NCBI RefSeq assembly: GCF_034702125.1
Contig: NC_085871.1
Span: forward strand, 36,862,659 to 36,926,658
Direction: 5' to 3'
Length of the DNA stretch: 64,000 nucleotides
Origin: Engraulis encrasicolus
Taxonomy: Eukaryota > Chordata > Actinopteri > Clupeiformes > Engraulidae
The translations under genes were made by a program, and so were the position numbers. Below are positions 19,820 through 31,500 of the stretch, piece after piece. Every line of letters starts with the position of its first letter. Positions within the stretch are counted from its first letter, which is position 1. Under the pieces are notes generated by a model, which worked only from the letters and a program-made list of their open reading frames with translations, was not told the origin of the DNA and searched no databases.

Positions 19820-22457
19820 TGTAGCAACCCAATGTAAGTAGGCTGCCGGATGTGAGTGCCCGGATATCCGCCCGAGTATTTACGTCTATTTTACCTCAGC
19901 TACTCGCGTTCGGTCGTGTATTTACGACAGTTTAACCTCAGCTACTTGATTTCGGTCCGATTTGAGTCTGACTGAAGATGGAAGGGACATAGGTGCCGTG
20001 CGTAAAGAGCCCACCGCACATCGCCGTTTCGGCGACACCAGAAAGTTCCTTGATCTCCCAATCAAAATAATAGGCCCTGTGACATCAAAATAATAATAAA
20101 AAAGTATACAATGAAATTATAACTTAAAACCGAATTGATTTGGGTGTGAAAATTAAACTGTCTCAACCGGGCACCCAAAGGGAATCCATCAAAAGATAAC
20201 GGCGTTACTTTCTCGTCGGCATTATTTTGTGTTTATCCATGGAGGACTGAGCTGAAAACTGCAGCAGTCACTTGCACAGTTCTAGCTGCTCTGAAGCACT
20301 TGCGTGTCTAAGCAAATCATCCCGCCCATTCGCAATGTTAAATAAAAAGTTTTGCACAAGGCTATAGTCTAAAATAGACACTGGAATAGCCCGTTTCGGA
20401 AGGCATTAAAGTCACGAGTTTACCCAGTCTAAATGTAGCTAGCACCCGGAAAGTTTTACTCCTTACATTAGTGAAACATAATATCAGGATATCCAACAAG
20501 TTAAAAGAATATCTGGGCATAACATTTAAAAGTGTCAGTGCAGAATTAAACTGGGCGCTGAATATAAATATTGGAGCCATTCTCCCTCCGTGTCCTAGAT
20601 TACAGTCAGAGGCGCGCGTGCGCTCTTATTTCTGTATTATATGAAAATATCCTAAAACGGTCACAACATCAGAGGACCTTCGTGGTGGAGGATACTTGCG
20701 GCGGGGGGCCGAGACGAGTTTGTTAGGGACAATCTTAATATTATTGAAGGGACAGACCATGCTCGATACTTTACCCGGTCTAAATGTAGCCCTCGAAAAG
20801 TTATGCCGCATAGGCCTATTGTGCAGATTCATGCCAAGAACACGTGAAACTAGGCACATTGGAGACTAGAGCCTATAATTTAGACATAGCCTATTCATTT
20901 GATTGTGCTACGTTAAAAGTGTCAGTACAGAATCAAGCAGGACGCTGAAATAGGGTGAACATTGGTAAAGTGGGACAACTGGTAAAGTGGGACAGTTAAC
21001 ATTTATCATCAATATCTTCATGTTGCTTTACTGTAGCCAATTAAATCTTTTGGATACATTTTCTCTAGCATGTAATGTTTAAAATATAATATTAAGTGTG
21101 GTTGTGATGTCTTCCTGGGGGGCGTGATAACATGTAATTCAAAGGTTGAACCAAAAAACGATTTTGAAAATGACATAGCAATCTGAGGTCAATCATATTA
21201 AGGGCCTAGCACTTTAAATATTGATGTTAGGCCTCAACAACTGTTTTCATATGAAAGGTGACTTCATTAAGTATCATCTAGTTAAAAATTCATTAATTTT
21301 TTAAATAAAATATTTTAATTAGGGGCACATTTTCCACTGTCCCACTTTACCAATGGCTATTGGTAAAGTGGGACAGGGCACATTTTTTATGGTGAAACAG
21401 CAAAAAGTGTATTATATTTCAATAAAATGTTGCTTATAATTGCTTATTATAAGAAAATTACTAATAAAATCTTGTATTAGTCTCTTTTTCAGTAGTAATA
21501 TGCTTGCTGTATCAGGTTTATGGGTGCGTTGTATGTAAACAGGTTTATGCAACAAATTCTTCATATAAAGGTAACAAAATGTATGTAAACAAACAGTTTT
21601 TACATAAATGCACATATAACAAACTTTAATATCCATGTCAATTGTGTAATAAATAAAATAAAATGTAAAAATCAGCAATGTCCCACTCTACCAGTGGTCA
21701 GGAAGTTCATTCTGAACTTGACCAGAACTGTTTAAAGCAAAATAATTTCTTCTGTGATGAAAATATTTCCAAAATTTCTGCTTAATTTTGTTAAAGACAC
21801 CCTAGATTTTGAAAATAACATAAAAGTTTGACATGTGATGTAATGGCATTTGCCTACAATGACAGAGAACCTGAAATTTCAAAAATCGTCCCACTTTACC
21901 AATGTTCACCCTATTGGAGCCAGTAACTTCGTGTCCGGTGGATATTGTGCAGACGTGTGCGCACGCACAACTAATTTCTCTCCCATATCTTTGCTAATCA
22001 AGCCTCCGATCTCCAAAAAGACACGGGCACTCAGGATAACCGTTTACACGAGCTGTTTAAATAATGTGATGCACGTTCTTCATGACATGGCATGGTTTGG
22101 CCACCCTAAATTCAACATGACTGCATTCGCACATATCATTTAAACATCCATGATGGAATTGTCACTCTTAATGTGTAATTGGATATGAAAAAAAGATCCT
22201 AAAACGGTCACAACACCAGAGGACCCGTGGTGGTGTGGTGGATATTTGCGGCGGGGGCCGAGGCCGAGTTGTTACGGTAGGCTACAATCATATTATAGCC
22301 TAGAAGGGACAGTCAGGCGACACAGCGCGACTCACATAGGGTAGCTGTGGTACCGCAAAGCATTCCTGATGGTGGAAATGAATGCAAATGCCTGCAAATA
22401 CTCGGGCGGATATCCGGGCACTCACATCCGGCAGCCTACTTACATTGGGTTGCTACA
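19820..22457. mobile_element. 2.64-kb element with perfect 62-bp terminal inverted repeats
   Basis: Left end TGTAGCAACCCAATGTAAGT, right end its exact inverse, 62 bp perfect, flanked by AGGGT (19815-19819 and 22458-22462). The empty site with one AGGGT is seen before TZ2 (about 6632). Inside, blocks recur (CCGGTCTAAATGTAGC-like near 20430 and 20780; AAAACGGTCACAACA near 20652 and 22201). No transposase frame. TGT...ACA ends resemble Ginger-type elements, but I cannot assign a superfamily. Confidence 0.8.
20953..21911. mobile_element. Nested mariner-type MITE inside the 2.64-kb element
   Basis: Ends are GGGTGAACATTGGTAAAGTG and its inverse, flanked by TA on both sides. The motif GGTAAAGTGGGACA recurs inside. 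About 959 bp, AT-rich, no coding sequence. Confidence 0.8.
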
Positions 22458-22552
22458 AGGGTGAGAAATGGAATAAGTCTACACACTGACGTCTTTTGTT
22501 ATGTATTAATAAGTTGTATGTAGGGCTACTGAGCCGACAGAGCAGTTGAGAG
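22458..22552 (+). promoter_or_regulatory. TZ3 5' leader, proximal part
   Basis: Co-linear with 6632-6731 just upstream of the TZ2 ATG (GGGTGAGAAATGGAATAAGT through GAGCCGACAGAGCAG). It is what remains next to TZ3 exon 1 after the 2.64-kb insertion. Confidence 0.55.
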
Positions 22553-25500
22553 ATGGAACAACCATGTACAGCGAAAGAAGGTACGTTAAAGCGATATCTT
22601 GCAAAGACATTGGCTTTTATGTTAGCAATTCGGTGTTTTTAGCATAGGCTAGTTCTACATAACGTACAGTACCTGCTTTGCAAACTACTATTACTAGACG
22701 AACCTATCTAAAATACTTTTTAAGTCCTGGCTCGCTACTTTCTCATCACTAACGTTATCAAATACATTTGAGCATATGGGTATTTAATTTACTGTGCAAG
22801 GAATTTGTTGCACATGAAATATTACACACACGTACTCTGGGTCTGGCACCACTGGGTAAAGATAGACCAATGGGGAAGTATCTTCTGTGTTATGGCATGG
22901 CATGACTAAAACATGAATAAAATAAAACTAGGCTACAAGGCATGCGGCAAAGATGAAAAATGCACGTTCGATCATGGTCTAACTGGACACATACTTTCAT
23001 AGTGGAGATAAGTGTGCACTGTGTAATGTATGTTTTAAGCAGTTTATGTTCAGAATCCATGTTGCTCATTCACAAAAGTTACCTTTTTCATGAATACTTA
23101 CCACCACCATGAATTTCCAAAGATTCATTCATTTTAACTGGGAAAATTGCACTTTTCATACATGAAAAGGGAGACCTCCATAGTCTGTCATTTAACTTCC
23201 AGAAATGGGCATTTTTAGCTGCAAAAATGACTGTACTTTGTTTAGGAAATATAGGTTTATTACTTCGTAAATATTAATGAAAAGATAATATTTGGCAATA
23301 AGCAGCACAGTAAAAATGATCAAAGTAACTTAGTTGCAATACCAACTCTGGCCACATCCTACACAGTCTTATTAGTATGCACTGCCAGTGCCATCAGGGC
23401 TGCAGGGAGCTTTGAGCTGGCCCAGGACCCCCCTCACTCATCAATATAATGAGAACAATTCTTGCCCCCCTCTCTCACAGTTTCTGGTGTGAGTTGCTCC
23501 AGATGATGGAAACACAGCGATTGGTCAAAACTAAATTTTATCAATTTAAATTAAGGGTGACATTACTTACAACCAATCACCAGTGCTTCTAACATCTACA
23601 GTCGCCAGTTGGTACGGATCCAGATAGCATGTCACACCTGGATAACGGACCCCCTTGGCCCCCAACACCTTCCCTGCTGTTTTGTAAAATAATTTAATTT
23701 AATTTGTAAACGCTGTAGGCTTCTGTCCAACATAGCCAAGTCAACATCCATTACACTTGTTGCAAGTATCCTTCACATAACTTAAACTTTAGGGACATTG
23801 TGCAGGAAATGGTCAAAAAAGGTACTGCGACTATGCTGCTCATTGAAACTGGGTTGGCCATCGCCAAATTTGATATTTACATGAAAGTTTACTAAGTAAT
23901 AAACACATATTTTCCAGGTCCAAGTAGATTCATTTTTGCAACTAAAAATGGCTATTTTTGGAAATTCAAAATGGCGGACCATGGAGAAGAGCCCCCTTTT
24001 CATGTATGAAAAGCGCAATTTTTCCAGTCATAATGAATACTTAGAATTTAGTGGTGGTGGTAAGCATTCATTAAGAAGGTAACATTAGTGAATGGGCAGT
24101 ATGAATTCTGGAAATAAATAACTAAAAATCTCACACAGTGTCCCTTTAAGTACTGTATGTGGCAGTAAGCTTCTTGACCATGCAGTGGCACTACTGCAGC
24201 ATCATTTGTGATTCATTGTTTTGCCTCTTAGAGCCAGGTCTCCACTTGTCAGCCCTACGCCTGGTGAATTCTCCACTGCGACTGATTTGTGCCACCATTT
24301 GGAGAGTTGTCCAGGAAATGGATGTCTTCAACTATGGGATATTGGAGGGATTTCTGACTCTAATTGCAGAGTCTGTTCCGGACTTATTAAGTCAACGGCA
24401 ATGGGCTCAGCTCATTCTTGGGCTAAGGGCAAAGGTGAGATGTTTGCTGCAAAATCTTAATTGGGGGAATAACATTGTTTGACACTGACGGGCAATCTGG
24501 ATTAATTAACCCAGTGCCACATATTCCATATGACCTGGTTTTACCTGTACAATTCAACCAATTGCTCTTTCAATTAGGCAGTCATTCAGTTGAATATGTG
24601 TCAATGGATTGGTGTGCACTGAAACTAATGTGGGCCCTATCCAGGTTAGCCATTGCTTGATGCTAACTACTGTTACCTGATGATGAGCATACCTGGGAAG
24701 TAGGGATGCACCAATACCACTTTTTTGAAAACCGATACAAGTACGAGTACATTAATGTAGAGTAGAGTAGAGTATCGTTTATTGATCCCAGGGGGAAATT
24801 AAGGTGTCAAGTAGCATACACACATAAATAAAGACATAAAGACATTGTCCACAAGACATAACACACATATTTACACATAAAATAATCATATATAGCTCAC
24901 TGTTGCATACTTATTGCCAAGGCGCACACGCACACGCGCACACACACACACACACACACACACCAAAATATAAAGTGTAAAGTGTCCACAGAGAGAGTGG
25001 AGGCACCAGGGGTGGGGTGGTTCGCCTGAAGTCAATCACCATTTCTTTGGTTTTGGTGGTGTTCAGCCGCAGCTGGTTGGTTCTGCACCAATGTGTGTAC
25101 TTACCGATACCGATACCTTTTACCACCAAAATACAATGAAAATAAATGCATGGCCTTGGTTTTTTCCACCTCTGATATTTGTATTGTCCATTTCCATGTA
25201 GATTTAAATGTTAGTAAATGTATGAGGTGGCACTTTTTTCAATGCTGCTTTCAAGTCCACAGAACATGACAAGATTTTGCATTGTTTGGAGTAATAGTAG
25301 TACTCGTAGCTGGTATCGAGTATAATGAGCGGTATCGGTGCATCCCTACTGGGAAGTCATTTCAGTGCTTTGGGCTTTTTCAGGTGACGTCAGACACCTT
25401 GAATTCAAGACATAATGATATGCGGAATGTAACATCTATCAGGAAAAGTAGCATATGATGGCATAGACATGAACTTACTGTTTTCTCAGGAAACCTACTT

Positions 25501-28500
25501 GGTGTTTTCCCCTGCTTCACTTCAAAAAGAGAACTTATCTGAAAGACTGACACCACGATGAAAGGCTAAATGCTGAACTGTGGGATCTTGTTTTCAGACG
25601 GTCCTCGAGTTGTGTCGCTGTGATAGCCCTGCTGACCCTGAGACCATTCAGCATCACCTAGACAGAATGCGGCTCCCTGTCCAGTCTTGGGTTAGTTGAC
25701 CTTTCATATGAAAGATGTTTAGGTCTAATCTTCCATGAACCCGGATTAATGTGTAGTAAGATCCACCAAGAGTTGTCACATACAGTTACCCAGATCAATG
25801 TGTTTGCTTATTTTAACCTTCAATTTTCACTTTGTGAGTTTTATGACACAGAATTTTCATCAACTCTAAATTTCTCTGCAGCTTTGCTGGTAACATGCCA
25901 TTGATCATTAAGCTTGTGTAATATACTGTATGTAAATCACTGTATATATAATACTGTATATCCCCTTAAGACACGGCATTATAAATGAGCTGTTACCAGA
26001 ATGGCAATGACCAAGTCGTAATGTATTACTAAAGGCCCCATGCACTGTCATAGTAGTGTAGTACTATAGTAGTTAACCTTCAATATCTATTACAGCGTGC
26101 CACAGGAGGTACGGCGTGCATTAAGGGGCTACATATATATACACTGTATGTAGAGTACAAATATCTTTTCTATCTTTTCACTTTTAGGTAAAGGAGGTAG
26201 ATGTGGAAGCTTCGGAGCACTGTCATAGTAGTGTAGTACTATAGTAGTTAACCTTCAATATCTATTACAGCGTGCCACAGGAGGTACGGCGTGCATTAAG
26301 GGGCTACATATATATACACTGTATGTAGAGTACAAATATCTTTTCTATCTTTTCACTTTTAGGTAAAGGAGGTAGATGTGGAAGCTTCGGAGTCCAATTT
26401 CCTCGCCCTTGTAGATATTCTCCTGACTGACCCAGTGGAGAGAGAGATTTTCTTTCAGGTCAGTCAAGTAAAGCAAAAAAAAAAGTGAACTACACTTGTT
26501 ATTGATGTGGCTCAAAATAAGATTTTGCTACTGTTATGAGTTCTCTAGAAAGTCACGCTTGGTCATAATGTGGAATTGAAATGGCTTTTCTGATGGAAAA
26601 AATTTAATGCAAAGACTTTTATAGTTATCTACATTATTTTTTATTTATTTTATTCATTCATTTAGGCTTTACTTGGAGGTGAGATATTTGGATTTCGTTT
26701 TTTCGTCAGCACAGTCTTAAAGGAATAGTTTAACCTGATGCACCCCTTCTTCTACCTGGAGAGCAGACTTTCAGGGCCTTTACTATTCTTACCTGGCCAA
26801 GTATTACAAGCACCCGGTCTGTGTGTCTGTCCGCAGTGTTTTGGGTTGTGTACGGGTGGCACCAAAGCCACACGTGCATGTGTTCAGAGGACCAGGTTGC
26901 TACCTCCGGTGGTTTTTTTTTGTTTGAAATGTTTGAAATTCATCTTGTGCCTTCAGGAGGTGTTTCCTGTGGACTATGGGCCGAAGTATGACCTTGCACT
27001 GCAGAGACTCATCTCGATGTTTGTGACCAGATTTGAGGAGCTTCTTCCCATGCCTCGCATAGACAAGGTGAAATTCCTGACCGCACAAAATGAAACTGAC
27101 AGTGTTTATAGCAGTAGCAATAGCATTTGTGTAGCACATTGTCATACACAGTTATCATTCACCGTGTCTGGTAAAGAGAAAGTATTAAAGGAATGTACCA
27201 GGCTTGTACAAAATTCTGAATTGAAAGAATTTCAATTCAAAGTAATGTCATTATACGAACACTAGATGGTGCTGTTCTATGTACTTTCAATGGCTGGTGT
27301 AGATTAAATTCAAAGAGATTCAAGATAATGGCACCACCTAGTGTTCGTATTATGGCATTACTTTGAATTGAAATTCATTCATTTCGGAATTTCGTACAAG
27401 CCTGGAATGTATTATCTAAAGAGACTGTAGATAAATAAAATGAAGTTGGTAAAAGGCAGATGAAAATAGAGCTGTTATGAATTTATAATGTTTGAACCAT
27501 CTATCCACATATGGGATGGATGCACCTCTGATTTCCTGTAGCTAGCCGTGGTTAATGTGAAATTGTGCTTTGTCTTTCAGCTTGCTGCAATGCTTTGTGT
27601 TGCACCGTCCATCATGGAGGAATGTGTTCAAACACTTTCAAATCCAGAGGAGTTACTGAACTCACTCAGCCATCTGAAAAATCATGCAGAAAATGAAACC
27701 AAAGGTGAGGGCCATTTTACCTTTCACTTTTATTTTTCATCAGTCTCTTAACCAATGTTATTTGCACCAGAGATGCCGATGGTGCGCATGCGGTTATTTA
27801 CAGCCACTCCGTTTTGAGTTGAACTTGGAATAAGGATGTAATTTGCAATGAAGTCTTTGTGGTCCAGGTGTACTCCAGAAGACTAGAAATGTGTGGCGCT
27901 CTCAAGTATTATTTCATGTATTATTGTGGTGCAAGCATAATAACTTTCTTTGGTTTTAGTAAACGCACACCGTGTGAGGTGCGCACGGCAGTCAATAGTA
28001 AACTTTATGAAAACAATGGTCGTCGCACAAAGTGCTCCAGTGATGTCTGGATCTGGCTCTGGCTCAGCCTGATTATCTGATTTGAGTTTAATTCCTATCT
28101 ATTTTATTTTCATTCCAGGTAGTTCACCATCACCGCCACTCGAAGAAGATGACTACATTTTCTCCTGTCTTTCGCATCCTCCAATAGTGCAAGTAGTGAT
28201 GGACACGGAGCATAAAGCCTGTGACATTGAGTCGTCCTACTGTGAAGAGGTCTCGGTGGAATGCGAAGAGGTCAGCGTGTTACACTCTGAGCTTCAGCCA
28301 GATGGCATCAAGATAGAAAGTGAATCGAGAGAGGAGCTGGTTGAGACTGCTGACAGCCAGCATGGACTGACTTATCACCCCCAGACGCATGTGGGTGAGG
28401 ATGCTAAGGACAATTTGTCCAAGCAGATGATGACCAATCCAGGAGCACAAGGTCTGCTGAGAGCTGAGGAGTCCGCCAGCTCTGACATCAAGTTCATAAG

Positions 28501-31500
28501 AGAAGATGGCATGGTGGTGAATGCTCAAGGACTGGCTGTTGAGAGCAGAGCAGAGGGAGTTGAGACAACTGGACACGAGGAGGGACTTCTGAGTGCTGAG
28601 ATACAGCCTAAAGAGGAGATCAACAACTCATGTCAGATAGCGTCAGACAATCGTACCAATGGCATTTGCCACCAACGCCGGCTCGCTGTCAAACTTGAAA
28701 GGGTTGACATCACAGGCAAACCTCTGCCTCTGCTCACAAGACAAAGTGGCAGAGTTAGGAAGAAGAGGGTCAAGTTGCTCTGGAGGAAAAACAAAGGGCC
28801 CGAGATCGCTTGGATTGTCCCAGGCGACGAGTAAGTAATGATTTGGTTGGTATTTGGAATATTTTTGTTGCTCTTGTTTTTCTTCTTGTTGCCACAGCTT
28901 AGACTCATGTACTTTTTAATGTCTGTTCCAGGCCTAACCCAGCAACAAAGCTTCAGCATTCAGTCACAACTGCGAAAAGGGATAAATTGGGTAAATATTT
29001 TGCCGTGTTTTATTTCAATCCCTTTATAAAAACACACTCTTGTGAGATTTGCTATCCATCTATCAAGGCATATGAACTGTATCATTCCCACAAAGTGAAC
29101 ACCTAGGCAACAGGTGAATTCAGGTAAATTGGGCTACTTTTGTGCATATAAGTGAATGGCCCAAAGTCGCGCAATTTACCTGATTTCACCATATCGGGAT
29201 CGACTTTTTTTTTACATTTTTTTTTTAATCAGTCGTGGTTGAGCACTACACATCTATATATTATTATACATATGTTTAATGTAAAATATGTCTGAATGTT
29301 AATTTAACAACTCCAAAAGACAAGGGCAAACATTAAAACCAACCGACAGTAGGTAGAGATGTAGCGCCACCATGTGCTGTTGCCTTGCTCTTCCAGTTTA
29401 AACATGCATCGTTACATACTGTATGTGAGATGTTAGTCATAAAAGATCTTATAAATGCTGTATTTTGACTAATCAACTAGTCTATCCCCATTTGGACCTG
29501 TATATCCCTATGGGACAATAAAGGCTCCAATCTAATCTTTTCTAATCTTTGTTGTGTTTCCATGTTCCCGAAGGTTCCAAGCTAGCAGCTGTGGTCTTCA
29601 CCTGCTCCAAGTGTTCTTTTCACCACGCCTCTCAGGCGATCTTGCACAAACATCTCATGAAGGATCACCCAGATGTGTTCAGCAGGCTCCTGTCAGCAGG
29701 CTTTAGCCAGAAAAAGGTTGCTGAACTACATGGAGAGCAAGGCGGTCAAGAAGATTCTTCGGTTCAACAACTTGGGCCTGCCAAAGGAGGGTCGGCAAAA
29801 ACGTGCCCGGTGTGTAGAAAGATTTTCACACGCGGTACAGACATGAGGAGGCACCTCAAAAGCCACTTGACAGAACAGCTGCATTTCTGCTCTGGTTGCG
29901 GCAGGTGTTTCCAGTACATAGAGGACCTTAAGAGACACACGGCTGTTTGCAAGGACGTTGTCCCCGACGGCGCTCAGCCAAACGAGGAGCCACAGAAAAC
30001 TGGTGATGGTGTCAAAAATACAGGCAGAGTTCTGGACAGTGTTGGTGAAGAGTCTACTCGGGTCAGCAAGGCATCATCTACCATTACAGAACAGACTGCT
30101 AATGAAGCAGTGGACCCCAGGGCGTGTCCTGTTTGTTGTCTAGTTTTGGCTCGCGCCTCAGACATGGAGAGGCATATGAGATCCCATTCGGCGGAAAAAC
30201 CATACGAGTGTTTACACTGCGACAAAAGTTACAGGTATCCTTACAACTTAAAAAAACATGTTGACTTTTGTCACAAGGACTTGAATCCCTCTGTAAAGGA
30301 AACCGACAAACAATCTTGTGACAGTGTCCAGGATGAGTTGGATACAAATCTCACACAACGGAATGCTGCAGCAGCCTCAAAAGTATGCCCCACTTGCAAG
30401 AAAACCTTCACCCGAGCGACGGACATGCGAAGACATCAAAAATGCCACGCTGCCCGCCACTTTGAATGCTTAAAGTGTGGTGAAAGTTTCCCTCATTCTG
30501 CCGAGCTTAAAAAGCATAGCCAAAACTGCTGCACGGAACCCACTGATAACCAAGGAGTGGTCTCGTCCAAAAGACCATTAGTCTGTGGAAAGTGTGGAAA
30601 GAAATTCTTTTTCATGACCCACTTCCAGAGACATATGAGGGCGCACCGTCAGTCCAGCAAGCCTACCAAGCGCTGGCACAAGTGTGCCAAGTGCGAGGAA
30701 ATCTTTCGGACATTGTACGACCTGGGAAAGCACCAGCGTTGTCACTGGGGGGACGACCCTTTGCGCTGCACACAGTGCGGCCGTCGCTTCAGCCACTCCG
30801 TTCAGCTGACCAGCCACAAGCAAATCCATTCCCAAACTTGTGCCACAAAGTGCACCATGTGCGACGAGACATTCAAGGAGATTGCAAGCTTCCGTTTGCA
30901 CTACCTGGAAGCTCACAATATCAAGGGCTCCTATCCATGCTCCAATTGCAAAAAGACCTTCACCGAGGTGTGTCCATTGGTGCAGCACCTTCGCACGCAC
31001 ACCGGCGAACGCCCGTACCAGTGCCCACAGTGTCCCAAGAGCTTCCCAACACCCGCTAAGCTCTCCATGCACAAACGGACGCACGGGCACGGTGGGGTTA
31101 TCGCCCTTCGGGAGCGACGACACCTCTGTCACGAGTGTGGCAAGTGCTTCTACACAGCGGCTGAGCTAAAGCGGCACGAAGGGTCCCACCGCGACGAGCG
31201 GCCGCACACATGCACCCACTGTGGCAAAGGCTTCAAGGAGCTGCGAACCTTAAAGGCACACATGGAGTGCCATGTTGACAGCCAGGAGAGACAGCGGCAC
31301 CCTTGCTCTTTCTGCGGCAAGACTTTTATCAAAGCAGGAGCGTTGGTGCGCCACAACCGCATTCACACCGGGGAGAGACCGCATCGCTGCGACAGCTGCA
31401 ACAAGAGCTTCCTGACGCACTCTGAGGTGCTCAAGCACATGCGCTTCCATACTGGCGAAAGGCCGTTTAAATGCCAACTCTGCGACAAGAGTTTCACTCA

